A model generated the notes under the pieces. That model searched no databases, was not told the origin of the DNA, and saw only the letters and a program-made list of their open reading frames with translations. Of a stretch of 64,000 nt of DNA, positions 35,335-44,783 are shown piece after piece. The position numbers were made by a program, and so were the translations under genes. The first letter of the stretch is position 1. The number at the start of each line of letters is the position of its first letter. This DNA is from an uncultured Bacteriovorax sp. (GTDB lineage Bacteria > Bdellovibrionota > Bacteriovoracia > Bacteriovoracales > Bacteriovoracaceae): NCBI GenBank assembly GCA_946481315.1, contig CAMLMH010000002.1:124001-188000 (forward strand). Reading direction: 5' to 3'.

Positions 35335-36900
35335 TCAGACAGCACTTTTGCCATAGATTACTTCTGTTAGTTTGAGGACCAGCTCTTTTGTTGTTTTTAT
35401 TTCAGCCGTCAATTCATCTGAAGCTTGAGAACACAACCTTGAGGCATCTGCATTCAAAGTAGTGGTCAGCTCGATTTGTTCCAGGGCCTTGCTGATTTCA
35501 TCCATTCCGACAGACTGTTCTTTCGTCGCGTTTGTTATCTGCGTATTCATTGTAAGGAGGTCGCAGATGTCAGCATTAATGGCCTCAAGTGCTTCCTGGC
35601 AACCATCCGCCCGTTGTTTGCCGATAGATACTTTTTCTTCGCCCACGCGAACAAGCTTTGCAACATTTGAGCGTGAGTGTTCAACTATATCTTTTACTCT
35701 GCTATTGCTCTTCTCGAGAAGGTCATGAATTTCTTCAGCTGCCTTACCTGACATGGCCGCAAGTTTCGATACCTCTTCTGCAACAACAGAAAATCCTTTA
35801 CCCAGTTCGCCGGCACGGGCCGCTTCAACAGAAGCATTAAAAGATAAAATTTTTGTCTGAAAAACAATATCATTAATCACTTTTGTTTTATCACTGATAG
35901 TCTGGATAAGGGCCAGTATTTCCTTCATCTCTTCATTACTTTTTTCTACCTGGGTATTGATCTGTGCATTGGACTTTGTAATTTCTTCGATAGAGTTTAT
36001 GAGTTCAGCTACAGATGCCTGACCCTCCCGGGTCGTATCCTGTCCTTTGTGGGCCTTTTCCAGGCTATGGGTCGAGTTATCTGCAGTGTTTTTTATCATC
36101 GAAGCGACCTCTGTCGCTGCTGCTACTGTCTGCTGAAGGGCCGAAGCCTGCTGATTGGCACTTGAAGATAAATTATGAGACGCATCTGTCACTTTATAGG
36201 TTGTCTGTTCAACTTTCCCTGAGCTTTCTCTTAAATGATCCGCAATAGCACTTAAAGTGGAGTTGAGGTGTTTGCTGAAAAAATAAGTCGAAATCGCCAT
36301 AATAAGAAAAATAGAAATGGATAAAATCAGATTGAAGACTTTTAAGCGGGTTGCTTCGACCCTTGATTGTTTAGACCACCCTTCACTCGTGCTGACGATG
36401 AAATCATCCAGCGCCAGAAGAGATTTCTGGTGTTCTGCAAACATAGGTTCGCCTTTACGAATGACTGCATTTAAGTCAGCAGCAGTAATGTTTTGATCAT
36501 TAGTCAGTTCCAGAATTTTTTTGCCAATTTCCAGAACTTGCTGTCCGTTATTGTGAATGAGATCAAAAGCCTTCTCTTCATCTTTTGAAAAAAAACCTCT
36601 GCTTTTGTATTCGGATTCTATTTCAGCATAACGTTTAAGATTTTTCTCCAGGTCTTTTCTTGTCGCTTCTTTGGCGGAGCTATCAGCAAGAACGTTAGAG
36701 AGTTTATAGGCATCGGCCTTGGATTGCGCTTGTCTGGCCCGCATTCCGGAAATATCTCCTAATTTGGGAATACTCTGGTCTATCAGATTATCGTATCCCT
36801 CCTGAATGCTGCTCAGACCGAAATGACTACAAAGTTCAATGGTAATGAGAAAGGCACATAGAAAAAGCAAAGCAATGGATAATTTTTTTTTCAAACTCAC
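35335..36900 (-). CDS. Methyl-accepting chemotaxis protein
   Basis: A 521-residue chemoreceptor. TM1 is near the N-terminus, a 4-helix-bundle-like periplasmic domain follows (~30-185), TM2 is ~residues 190-212, then a cytoplasmic coiled coil with the conserved hairpin tip (SFNASVEAARAGELGKGFSVVAEEV, in part). The start is GTG at 36900 with AAAGGA seven bases upstream; an ATG further up (36960) has no such site. The ligand is unknown. The BenE-type transporter downstream could share a ligand, but this is speculation. Confidence 0.92.
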   Translation of the reverse strand: MSLKKKLSIALLFLCAFLITIELCSHFGLSSIQEGYDNLIDQSIPKLGDISGMRARQAQSKADAYKLSNVLADSSAKEATRKDLEKNLKRYAEIESEYKSRGFFSKDEEKAFDLIHNNGQQVLEIGKKILELTNDQNITAADLNAVIRKGEPMFAEHQKSLLALDDFIVSTSEGWSKQSRVEATRLKVFNLILSISIFLIMAISTYFFSKHLNSTLSAIADHLRESSGKVEQTTYKVTDASHNLSSSANQQASALQQTVAAATEVASMIKNTADNSTHSLEKAHKGQDTTREGQASVAELINSIEEITKSNAQINTQVEKSNEEMKEILALIQTISDKTKVINDIVFQTKILSFNASVEAARAGELGKGFSVVAEEVSKLAAMSGKAAEEIHDLLEKSNSRVKDIVEHSRSNVAKLVRVGEEKVSIGKQRADGCQEALEAINADICDLLTMNTQITNATKEQSVGMDEISKALEQIELTTTLNADASRLCSQASDELTAEIKTTKELVLKLTEVIYGKSAV

Positions 36901-37176
36901 GATGAAATCCTTTTTTATTAATCTCAGATTCCATGCGTATCGAAAAAAAAGTGTTTTCAAATGAATCTGTTTAAAACCAGGCAGATGAAATTTATTTCAT
37001 CAAATTATTGGTCTATTCCAAAAGACTGAACATACAAGGAAATAGAATTCAAAACTTAAGCCAATCTATTGCGCGCGGCGCAGAACGAGATTTGTCATGA
37101 AATGTTAGCTTACAGTTATGTTTGTTTAGAGTTATAAATAGGGCACACAACAACAACCTTTTTCTACTTGGTCTTT

Positions 37177-37479
37177 ATGAAAAAAATGATTACTTTCGGC
37201 TTGCTGTATTCAGCAGTCAGTTACAGTGCCATATTCTCTCCGCCTGTTGATTGCGTAAGACAACAAAACAGTGCCGCTTGCGGTTTAAGGAATGAAACAA
37301 ATAAAGTCCTGAGATGTGATTTATTAATGGTTGGCGAGACTAAAAAAGGTGAACTGCTTACCAAAAATAAAATCAGAATCATTCAACCTTCAGAATCTGA
37401 AAATCTGGCAATCATTACTTCTTCAGGGGATGATCAACTTCTGCATGCAAGTGCCGAAGCTCACTGTACAACTCTTTAG
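37177..37479 (+). CDS. Small secreted protein, unknown function
   Basis: A 100-residue protein starting MKKMITFGLLYSAVSYSA, a short signal peptide. The mature part has four Cys (DCVRQQNSAACG, LRCDL, AHCTTL), which suggests two disulfides. No ribosome site stands out, so confidence in the exact start is limited. I do not recognise a family. Confidence 0.5.
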   Translation: MKKMITFGLLYSAVSYSAIFSPPVDCVRQQNSAACGLRNETNKVLRCDLLMVGETKKGELLTKNKIRIIQPSESENLAIITSSGDDQLLHASAEAHCTTL

Positions 37480-37565
37480 CCGACCGTTTCGGTTGAGCAA
37501 TATTTGCCACACTTTAAATAATCTTTCTCTCCTCTAAAATTGTTTTATTTACAGGAGAGTCTACA

Positions 37566-39023
37566 ATGTCGACCGCCAAAAAGTTTGAACAATTTGAATT
37601 AGAAGAATCTTTCAACGAATTATCACCAGAAAATTTTCTTTATGACCGGAGCGGTCCTTGGCCGCAACCTTCAGCCAATCATCCTTTAGGAGAAGTTCCG
37701 GCAGTTTTGCATCTGCCTTTTTCTGAAACCTTTTCCTGGTGGATGAAAGTGGGGTCACGTTATTTAAGAGATCTTGTTTTCTACACCCCATGTGCCTTAT
37801 TTAAATCTTTGTCTTATAACGGCTTAAAGCCACTAAACGACGCTCAGTTTTGTGATTATTTTTTCCACACATGTTATGCCAAATATCTAACGGACGAACT
37901 TTCATTCGCAGTTCGAAAAGTATTTGCGGACTACATAGTTAAAGGAAAAAATTATCTGGTTGTTGATTTCAGTGCTATGGAGTTACTAAAACCTGTTTCA
38001 GGTCTACATTGTGAAAGATCAGTCGCTCTCTTTGAACAAATTGAAGGAGGGGGGCGAATCGTTGCTATTGAGATAAGAGATTATGTTGTCGATGCCACTG
38101 ATGGAGATCTGTGGGCCCTGGCCAAGTTTATAGTTATGCAGGGAGCGAGCAATCATATCAATGTTGCCGAACATCCTAAACTGCATTTTCCTATGGATGC
38201 CGTAAATGCTGTCACAAAAACTGCAGTTCCGATGGATCATATATTATTCCAGTTGCTGATTCCTCATTTCGAAATCACTTTAAAACTCGATTATCAGGTT
38301 TTGAACAATCCAACATCATTATTGGAAAATAAGTGGTGGATGATTTACGGACCTTTCCCGGCAACGAGCGAAAGCTTGCGCGATTTGATGGTTGTTGGAT
38401 ATTGTGGCATTAAAAATAATCCGGCTTATCCAAAATATACTTATCCGCTTTCAGGTCCTAAAAAAATTAACTCTGATCTGGGCACATTCCATGAAAGTTA
38501 CTTTCCGGTGTATTACAATTTTGTGGCCAGTGTGCTGAAAGAAATTCCTAAAGGAGACAGGTATGTCACTCAATGGGCAAATTATATTCATCAGTTCATG
38601 GCCAGCTTTCCCAATGGTCAACAAATCTGGCTGCAGGATAATTTCGCCCGCGCCGTTGCTGTTTTGATCTGGGATCTTACGCTTGGCCACGCGGTTGATC
38701 ATAAGAGTTACTCAGAGATACCGGTTTATCACAATCCAATGCGTATGCGTATTGCTTCTCCGGAGTATAAAAATCCAGGATTCAAACTGAATTTGAAGAC
38801 TGCAGTCTCTATCATGGATCAGACAAAATGGATTATGGCCAACCGCTTATTTTATAAACCATGGAACATAAATAATCTGATGGATGTTGATTACGGTTTT
38901 TCATTGCCGGTTTTGAATAAACATGTGGCCTGTTTCAAACAACAAATGAAAGAGACTGAAAAAAAGCTTAAAGTGAGAAACTATATGCCGGTGGAAGAAA
39001 TTCCCGTCAGTATTCAATACTAA
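37566..39023 (+). CDS. Lipoxygenase-family protein with altered iron ligands
   Basis: A 485-residue protein. The lipoxygenase signature H-x4-H-x4-H-x17-H-x8-H can be placed: H197, then E202 where the second His (a known iron ligand) is expected, with H203 next to it, then H207, H225 and H234 with exact 17 and 8 spacings. A second motif, WDLTLGHAVDHKSY, matches HAAVN; H375 is the expected ligand and H379 replaces Asn, as in animal enzymes. The end IPVSIQY mirrors plant IPNSISI, so the terminal carboxylate ligand would come from Tyr485. It has no signal peptide. Bacterial lipoxygenases oxidise polyunsaturated fatty acids. Whether this one still binds iron is open. ACAGGAG precedes the ATG. Confidence 0.75.
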   Translation: MSTAKKFEQFELEESFNELSPENFLYDRSGPWPQPSANHPLGEVPAVLHLPFSETFSWWMKVGSRYLRDLVFYTPCALFKSLSYNGLKPLNDAQFCDYFFHTCYAKYLTDELSFAVRKVFADYIVKGKNYLVVDFSAMELLKPVSGLHCERSVALFEQIEGGGRIVAIEIRDYVVDATDGDLWALAKFIVMQGASNHINVAEHPKLHFPMDAVNAVTKTAVPMDHILFQLLIPHFEITLKLDYQVLNNPTSLLENKWWMIYGPFPATSESLRDLMVVGYCGIKNNPAYPKYTYPLSGPKKINSDLGTFHESYFPVYYNFVASVLKEIPKGDRYVTQWANYIHQFMASFPNGQQIWLQDNFARAVAVLIWDLTLGHAVDHKSYSEIPVYHNPMRMRIASPEYKNPGFKLNLKTAVSIMDQTKWIMANRLFYKPWNINNLMDVDYGFSLPVLNKHVACFKQQMKETEKKLKVRNYMPVEEIPVSIQY

Positions 39024-40336
39024 GAATGGAGTGGGAACAATAGGTTTACGCGGGTGCCCTGCTCACCCGCAAAGGCCATATTTTCAATTGTGACTTTACC
39101 TTCCATTTTTTCAACTACGGTTGCGACTATGGGTAAGCCAAATCCAGTTCCTTTCTCATTTTTTGTACCGGGACTGGTAGTCACAGCATAAGGTGAAAAA
39201 ACTTTATCAATGAGTTCATTGTCAATTCCGACACCGTGATCCCTGATTCCCACATGAAGCAAGTCATTTTCCCGATAAAAATGTACTTCGATTTTTGAAT
39301 TTTCATGCGAAAACTTTATGGCATTGGAAAGCAGATTATTAAAAACCTGATAAAAAACTGCAGTTTTATCACCCCAGATAGCGTGGTTTTCACAATCACA
39401 ATGTATCAGCAAAGTGAGATTTTTTTCTTTCAGTTTATCCTCAAAAGCAAAATGCAGATGCTCGATAATTTCTTTTACAGTTATCAGTTGGTGTTTCAAT
39501 TTCATTTTCCCGTCACGGTGGGCAATCCATGAACTCACAGACTGGATAATCCGGTGAATGTCAGAACTAGCGCGGACAATCTTTTCAGCAAAGATTGGTG
39601 TATTAGGATTTTTTACCGGATGTATCTGTCTGCCGGACACCTGAATAATGGATAGTGGTGTGTTGATATCATGACAAAGAACCCGAACCAGATTTTCAGT
39701 CAGATCACGGCTTCTTTGAAGTTCATCATTTTTTTTAAGATTTAATTTAATGGCCATTATGGTGAATATAGCAACCAGTACATCAAGACCAACATAGGAG
39801 GTAATGATCATACCATCCCTAAATAATGGGAGCAGCAAATCTGGTGGCAGCATATTCATTTTTCCGGCCAGATAAAGCGCAATCACAATAAAAAAGTTCA
39901 GAGTAACAGAAAATGCAATCCATCCCATACTTCCAAAAAAACCAAGGATAACAGGGTGAAAAGTAAGCCAGATTGCAGCGGGTGAGTACACACCACCGGT
40001 ATAAATGCAAAAAAGAGTCTGAAAGCCCAGTCCGGTTAAAGATATAGTAAGACCGGTGATCACAAACGACTGAGTGTATTTAAAAATCAAGGGAGACAAT
40101 GAGTGGAAAATCGTGAGAAACAGACCTCCCCATGGAACGGGGGAGCTCGAAGGAAAAGCAAAAAAACAATAGAGGACATAAAACCACATAACAATAGTCG
40201 TCGAAGTCCACAGGATCAGCAATGCCCTGGTCTTCATAATGGTCAGGTCCTGTAACAGCTCGCTTTTCTTTCCAAGCAAACACACGGCCAGCCGGTCGTA
40301 GAACACGTAAATATTCTGGATCCAAATTCCTTTCAT
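39020..40336 (-). CDS. Membrane sensor histidine kinase
   Basis: A 438-residue kinase with a 6-helix membrane sensor (~residues 35-205), then H box CHDINTPLSI, N box NLLSNAIKFS, G1 RDHGVGID and G2 GTGFGLPI. The first 33 residues are polar; starting at the internal ATG (40237) would put the first helix at the N-terminus and has AGGA ten bases upstream, so that start is also credible. No partner regulator is adjacent. Its stop overlaps that of the lipoxygenase-like gene by 4 bases. Confidence 0.88.
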   Translation of the reverse strand: MKGIWIQNIYVFYDRLAVCLLGKKSELLQDLTIMKTRALLILWTSTTIVMWFYVLYCFFAFPSSSPVPWGGLFLTIFHSLSPLIFKYTQSFVITGLTISLTGLGFQTLFCIYTGGVYSPAAIWLTFHPVILGFFGSMGWIAFSVTLNFFIVIALYLAGKMNMLPPDLLLPLFRDGMIITSYVGLDVLVAIFTIMAIKLNLKKNDELQRSRDLTENLVRVLCHDINTPLSIIQVSGRQIHPVKNPNTPIFAEKIVRASSDIHRIIQSVSSWIAHRDGKMKLKHQLITVKEIIEHLHFAFEDKLKEKNLTLLIHCDCENHAIWGDKTAVFYQVFNNLLSNAIKFSHENSKIEVHFYRENDLLHVGIRDHGVGIDNELIDKVFSPYAVTTSPGTKNEKGTGFGLPIVATVVEKMEGKVTIENMAFAGEQGTRVNLLFPLHS

Positions 40337-40470
40337 ATGAGCTTCATACTAAAGAATTTATTTATTTCCGTAAACCTGATCCATGAATTTTTACCAGTGT
40401 AAAATCTACATGGCATGAGCGATTTTTTTTGAAGAGTGTATAGTTCATTATCTTTTTTATGAGGTCATTT

Positions 40471-41421
40471 ATGCTAAAACACACAATTCTAACAATTGCC
40501 ATACTGAGCACTGGCACAGTCGTCGCAGCAGAAACGGATACTTTTACCAGTCGCGATCTTCCTTTACAGGACTCTTCCGAAATTCTTAACCGGGTCACAA
40601 ACGGCTCAGTATCTGAATCTATTACAGAAGCTAATCTAAAAGGTGCCGGTTGTGATGAAAGGCTACTCTACAAAGAGCTGCGAAAACATTTTGGTAATCA
40701 TACAAACAGTACTTTCGATGAAAAAATCACTCATAATCTTGCTCCAATGGCCCGGGATATTAAGCTGGAAGATTCAATTTATCGCGACTGGCGTCCCTGG
40801 GATGGAATGGGAATGGGGTTAGGAATTGCCAAAGCCACAGGTCTCACAATGTCGCCAGTTATTCGGGTTGGTCATCAGCTCATTGGAACCGACAAACTAG
40901 AACACATGTACGGGCAAGGATTCCGTTATTTTGAAAAAAATTATCTGGATAAAAAAGGAACTGTCGCAGCAGTTAAAAAAGGAATTATAGGAGAAAAAAC
41001 ATTTTTGGGCGGAAATAAAATAGGTAATGGTGTATTCAGTTATGGTGATTTGTCTGCAAATTTCAACGGTATGCGATTCTGGAACCATATGCTTCAGTTG
41101 CGCGATGATGTTTTAGGCGCACAACATAACCTTGGTCCCTATATTGTTTGCACTAATAATCAATGGGTTCAGGTTAAAACAATTGATTTTCGTGATTATA
41201 TTGATGAATCAATGGATGAGGCCATCAATTGCTCAAAATTTCCATCTAAAAAAACTGCGGCCAAGTTCACAGCTCGTTTGAAGAAAATGAACATGCGTTG
41301 TCCTCTGGTTCCTGAAAAACTGGAAGCTTTAAAGAAAAAATACGGACCAGTGGCTCATTGGATTATTAATGAAGAGGGTACTGGTGACATTCGTTATACG
41401 GGTGAATTCAAGAAGCGCTAG
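40471..41421 (+). CDS. Exported protein, unknown function
   Basis: A 316-residue protein with a signal peptide (MLKHTILTIAILSTGTVVAA). Notable motifs are GTDKLEHMYGQGFRYFEK and YGDLSANFNGMRFW; the DKxxH pattern recalls YfiM/DUF2279-type proteins but only weakly. Three to four Cys in the second half may form disulfides. The ATG at 40471 is chosen because GAGGTC lies five bases upstream. Its 3' end overlaps the next convergent gene by 14 bases. Confidence 0.55.
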   Translation: MLKHTILTIAILSTGTVVAAETDTFTSRDLPLQDSSEILNRVTNGSVSESITEANLKGAGCDERLLYKELRKHFGNHTNSTFDEKITHNLAPMARDIKLEDSIYRDWRPWDGMGMGLGIAKATGLTMSPVIRVGHQLIGTDKLEHMYGQGFRYFEKNYLDKKGTVAAVKKGIIGEKTFLGGNKIGNGVFSYGDLSANFNGMRFWNHMLQLRDDVLGAQHNLGPYIVCTNNQWVQVKTIDFRDYIDESMDEAINCSKFPSKKTAAKFTARLKKMNMRCPLVPEKLEALKKKYGPVAHWIINEEGTGDIRYTGEFKKR

Positions 41422-41848
41422 AGGTGCTTGAAGACATATCCAGTTTAATTAACTTATTGCGATGATAGAGCAGAGTATAGATGAGAGAAGCAACAACGGC
41501 CGGCATCTGCCAGCTAATAAAATGCATTAACACCGGCCAGAGCTCATGGAAGTGCCTAGGTTGTTTTGCTGTATAAAATCCTATGAAAGTAAACAGCAGC
41601 CATAGACAGGTCATCTTGAAATAGTCTACCTGATAAAAAAGATGGTGCACCAGTGGCGCTATTAAAGAAAAGAGAAACATCAGTCCTATAATGGAATAAA
41701 AAGGTCCTATTCCAATAGTTCCGCTTAACAGCGGGTAAAGAAATTTAAGTAAAACCAGCAGAAGAAAAGACCAGAACAGTGGCAACAGCAGGAAGGCTCC
41801 CCAGTCTCTTGTACTCATGTGTTTTTTTAATTTCAGTTCTCGGGACAT
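41408..41848 (-). CDS. Four-helix membrane protein, unknown function
   Basis: A 146-residue protein with four predicted membrane helices and a Ser-rich C-terminus (SSSTSSAS). Several His in loops (HHLF, HFHELW). It starts soon after a possible 29-residue small gene and a DJ-1-like gene in the same direction. GGGAG lies before the ATG. I do not recognise a family. Confidence 0.6.
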   Translation of the reverse strand: MSRELKLKKHMSTRDWGAFLLLPLFWSFLLLVLLKFLYPLLSGTIGIGPFYSIIGLMFLFSLIAPLVHHLFYQVDYFKMTCLWLLFTFIGFYTAKQPRHFHELWPVLMHFISWQMPAVVASLIYTLLYHRNKLIKLDMSSSTSSAS

Positions 41849-41853
41849 CTGCT

Positions 41854-41943
41854 TTATTCTCCCTGGACTTCTTTATCCAGATCCTCATTATTCCCTTTGA
41901 CAGTTGAAATGCCTTCTCTAAAAAATCCAACATTTCTTATCAT
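41854..41943 (-). CDS. Possible 29-residue small gene
   Basis: Short frame starting MIRNVGFFREG and ending VQGE, in the gap between the DJ-1-like gene and the four-helix protein. The ribosome site is poor and a second overlapping frame also exists, so it may be only spacer. Confidence 0.2.
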   Translation of the reverse strand: MIRNVGFFREGISTVKGNNEDLDKEVQGE

Positions 41944-41968
41944 TCTCAAGAGATCTTCAAGAGCTTCT

Positions 41969-42529
41969 TTAGTGCAGATAATGATTCACAGCAAATTCAT
42001 GAATGAGTACTTTGACAAAAGAGAACAATGCATTTGGCGAACCAGCGGTAATATAAGGGCCATCGACTACGACCTCTTCATTGCTCCACACGGCTCCAGA
42101 ATTGATTAGATCTGTTTTCAGTGTGGGCCAGCTTGTAAGGTATCGCCCCTTAGTCAAACCTGCTTCAATTAATATTTGTGGCCCATGACAAAGAGAAGCT
42201 ATTTTTTTTCCTTTTTTGGCAAACTCCTGCACAACATGAATCACATTTTTATTAGAACGCAACTGATCCTGATTTAGTAAACCGCCAGGGATGAATAAAG
42301 CATCAAAATCCTCAGCAAATACTTCTTCAATCAGGCAGTCTGTATGGATTTCATCACCCCAGTGCCCCTCACGCCATGATCTAATTTTTTCTTTGGGAGA
42401 AATTATTGAAACACTTGCTCCTGATGCCACCATTGCATTTCTTGTAATCAGCAATTCCTCCTCTTCAAACCCATCAGAGGCCAGAATGGCAATTCTCTTT
42501 GTTGCTAAATGAGCGTTCATATCTATCAT
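41969..42529 (-). CDS. DJ-1/PfpI-family protein
   Basis: A 186-residue class I glutamine-amidotransferase-like protein. The nucleophile elbow is SLCHGPQ, with E in the FEEEEL motif near the N-terminus, as in YhbO/PfpI-type proteins. These act as stress-protective glyoxalase/deglycase-like or chaperone proteins. AGGAAG lies five bases before the ATG, 9 bases after the Gfo/Idh gene stop, so the two are cotranscribed. Confidence 0.9.
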   Translation of the reverse strand: MIDMNAHLATKRIAILASDGFEEEELLITRNAMVASGASVSIISPKEKIRSWREGHWGDEIHTDCLIEEVFAEDFDALFIPGGLLNQDQLRSNKNVIHVVQEFAKKGKKIASLCHGPQILIEAGLTKGRYLTSWPTLKTDLINSGAVWSNEEVVVDGPYITAGSPNALFSFVKVLIHEFAVNHYLH

Positions 42530-42538
42530 AATAACTTC

Positions 42539-43660
42539 CTATTTATGAGGGGCGCGAACGTTAACGGATTTTCCTTTTTTGGCAGCAGGTCTTTTGATGA
42601 CCTGTTTTTTGCTTGGTCTTTCACTTTTTTCTGTTAATTCAATTTGAACTGGTTTTTTTAACCGCGTTGATTTATGAATCGCCTCCAATATCTTGACATC
42701 AATCAGACCCTCCAGCGGACCAGGCTCAGGTGTTTTATTCTGCAATATGCACTCAGAAAAGTAGATAAGCTCCGGAGCAAACTGATCTCTCTTTTTAAAT
42801 TTCTTGATCTTCGTTTTAATATCTTTAACTTTTCCTTTTTGATATACGGTCATGGTCATAGGTTCAGTGTATTCATAAGCTCCCTGTAGGCAAATACGCC
42901 CTTCAGTACCGATAACATCATAGTCAGAACTCTCAAATGAACCGAATGAGACAGTAAAAGAAGCTAATCTTTCTTTCGGAAAACGCATAATAACAGAAGC
43001 TGATTCTTCTGAGTGATCAAAACGGGAATCAGCACTACTTGCCTTAAAGGCCATAACTTCAATAGGTTCATCACGAAAAATATATCGGGAAGCATTGATG
43101 CAGTAAATTCCTATATCGTAAAGCGGTCCTCCACCTAGTTGTGTTGGATTTGTCCGGATATTGTCAGGAAGCACCTGATAACTAAAAGTTGAATTGAAAA
43201 ATTTTAATTCTCCAATTGTTCCCTTTTCACAAAGCTTAACCACTTCCAGATTTGCCGGCTCAAAATGTAATCGGTAAGCAATCATAAGTTTAATATCATT
43301 TGATTCTGCTGCCGATGCCATTTGTTCACATTCTACAGCAGTCACCGCCATGGGTTTTTCACATAAAACATGGATACCATATCTGGCAGCCAGCTTCACT
43401 AGTGCCGAATGCTTATCATTTGGAGTAGCTATATAAAGAGCATCAATGATATTATTGCTGAAACAAACTTCTATTTCATCCAGCAGATAACAGTGCTCAA
43501 CATTATACATTTTTGACAGTTTATTTAATTTTTCCTCATCTTCAGAAATGAGCGCAGCAAGCTCGGAATTTTTTTTAGCATGTTTGAATGCAGGTAATAC
43601 TGCAGTTTGGGCAATATGACCAAGGCCTACAACGCCATAGCGTATTTTATCCTGTTTCAT
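42539..43660 (-). CDS. Gfo/Idh/MocA-family oxidoreductase
   Basis: A 373-residue NAD(P)-dependent sugar dehydrogenase-like protein. Rossmann motif GVVGLGHIAQ is at residues ~9-18, the EKP catalytic lysine motif follows (LCEKPMAVT), and GGGPLYDIGIYCINASRY is the family's second signature. The last ~25 residues are Lys/Arg/Pro rich (KKQVIKRPAAKKGK), unusual for the family. No signal peptide. It probably oxidises a sugar or sugar alcohol; substrate unknown. Cotranscribed with the DJ-1-like gene. Confidence 0.88.
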   Translation of the reverse strand: MKQDKIRYGVVGLGHIAQTAVLPAFKHAKKNSELAALISEDEEKLNKLSKMYNVEHCYLLDEIEVCFSNNIIDALYIATPNDKHSALVKLAARYGIHVLCEKPMAVTAVECEQMASAAESNDIKLMIAYRLHFEPANLEVVKLCEKGTIGELKFFNSTFSYQVLPDNIRTNPTQLGGGPLYDIGIYCINASRYIFRDEPIEVMAFKASSADSRFDHSEESASVIMRFPKERLASFTVSFGSFESSDYDVIGTEGRICLQGAYEYTEPMTMTVYQKGKVKDIKTKIKKFKKRDQFAPELIYFSECILQNKTPEPGPLEGLIDVKILEAIHKSTRLKKPVQIELTEKSERPSKKQVIKRPAAKKGKSVNVRAPHK

Positions 43661-43669
43661 GTGATCTCC

Positions 43670-44188
43670 TTAGCAACGGGGAATCTGATAATCTTTAACG
43701 AACAATGTATGTCCGCGCTGTTCTCCGCGATTTTTTAACACACCTAAGGTAATAGTTTCAGGAAGTGAATTATCTTCTTTGACAGTCAAACAGCTTCCAT
43801 TTTCATTCTCATTCTGAAAGCGGACTGATTCTGAACATTCAGTTTTATTGATTTGCCGGCTGACAGCAACAGGGACAGTGACCTTTTGCAGACAATGGAA
43901 TTCAGCTTCACCGAATTCCCCGGAGGAAGGGGCTGTTTCAATGATTTTGTATTCAGAACATTGTTCAACAGGCTGAATACTTCGCAATTCATTATCTGTT
44001 ATACATGTGTTAAAGATACCTCCTGTAACTTCAGCAATATCCGGTTGAGCGATAACGACATCACGATCGTTTCTGATTTCAGTCCAATCCTCCTTAGGAG
44101 AACTTGTTGGAGCTGGGCTTGATGCTTGTGCTGTGTCGGGATTAGTTGAGAGTAGAGCACCGAGAATAGTGATCAAAAAAAACTTCAT
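43670..44188 (-). CDS. Secreted Cys-rich protein, tandem paralogue 1
   Basis: A 172-residue protein with a signal peptide (~residues 1-22). Its mature part aligns with the next gene's product: DW..IR....QP, GIFNTCITD, SIQPVEQCSEY, FHCL, VSRQINKTEC, GSCL and KDYQIPRC. Six cysteines are shared, suggesting three disulfides and a compact exported protein. It has an AGGAGG site before the ATG. No known family is recognised. The pair arose by duplication and diverged widely. Confidence 0.65.
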   Translation of the reverse strand: MKFFLITILGALLSTNPDTAQASSPAPTSSPKEDWTEIRNDRDVVIAQPDIAEVTGGIFNTCITDNELRSIQPVEQCSEYKIIETAPSSGEFGEAEFHCLQKVTVPVAVSRQINKTECSESVRFQNENENGSCLTVKEDNSLPETITLGVLKNRGEQRGHTLFVKDYQIPRC

Positions 44189-44238
44189 GATTTCCTCCTT
44201 GAAAGCAATTGTCGCTTAGAAAGGAGCAAACATAATGC

Positions 44239-44268
44239 CAGAGCGGCCCAGGATTACGGACCGCTCTG
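44239..44268 (-). terminator. Hairpin between the tandem paralogues
   Basis: CAGAGCGG (44239-44246) pairs with CCGCTCTG (44261-44268), with further inner pairs. On the minus strand it follows the upstream paralogue, but no T run comes after it. It could stop or stabilise transcripts. Confidence 0.45.
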
Positions 44269-44276
44269 TTAGATTT

Positions 44277-44783
44277 TTATTCGCAATCTGGAATGGTGTA
44301 GTTTTTAAAGAACATGTGATGCATATATAACTCACCACGAGCATAAACAACTTCAAGTTTATGCGTTTTACCCAACTGCACATCTTTAGTTTCATATTCT
44401 AAACATCCACCAGATGAGCCTTCATTAATTGGGGCATGGCGGATACATCTTGATTGCTGAACTGTCCGGCTAATTTCGACATTTTCCGTTTGCCAGTTTA
44501 CACATCTGTATTCGATCCATCCTCCGCCTTCGGAATTTGAATTGCCATGACGAATCTCACGATATTCTTTACAAACTCTGATTGGTTGCAGGCTCTGAAA
44601 CGAATCATCCGTTGCGCATGCATTAAAGACTCCTTCACTTCCGAAAGCGCCGGCAAAATTGGGCTGCAAAATGAGCGCATCCCAGCTTTTTCTAATTTTG
44701 CTCCAGTCATCCTTTGCCGACAGAGCAAATGCATTGCTAGAAACAAGTAGTGTCGAAACCATTGCCAGTGTAAGCATTTTCAT
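44277..44783 (-). CDS. Secreted Cys-rich protein, tandem paralogue 2
   Basis: A 168-residue protein with a signal peptide (MKMLTLAMVSTLLVSSNAFA). Shares with its neighbour the pattern DDWSKIR, LQPNFAG, GVFNACATD, SLQPIRVCKEY, YRCV, ISRTVQQSRC, GGCL and KNYTIPDCE with the same cysteine order. The ATG at 44783 has AAGGAGAC directly upstream; a longer form from 44924 would add 47 non-signal residues. Function unknown. Confidence 0.65.
   Translation of the reverse strand: MKMLTLAMVSTLLVSSNAFALSAKDDWSKIRKSWDALILQPNFAGAFGSEGVFNACATDDSFQSLQPIRVCKEYREIRHGNSNSEGGGWIEYRCVNWQTENVEISRTVQQSRCIRHAPINEGSSGGCLEYETKDVQLGKTHKLEVVYARGELYMHHMFFKNYTIPDCE

Noticed and set aside
36901..37176. Non-coding RNA between the chemoreceptor and the small secreted protein
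   Set aside because: The 276 bases are AT-rich, without a stable long hairpin or terminator, so they look like divergent promoter space.
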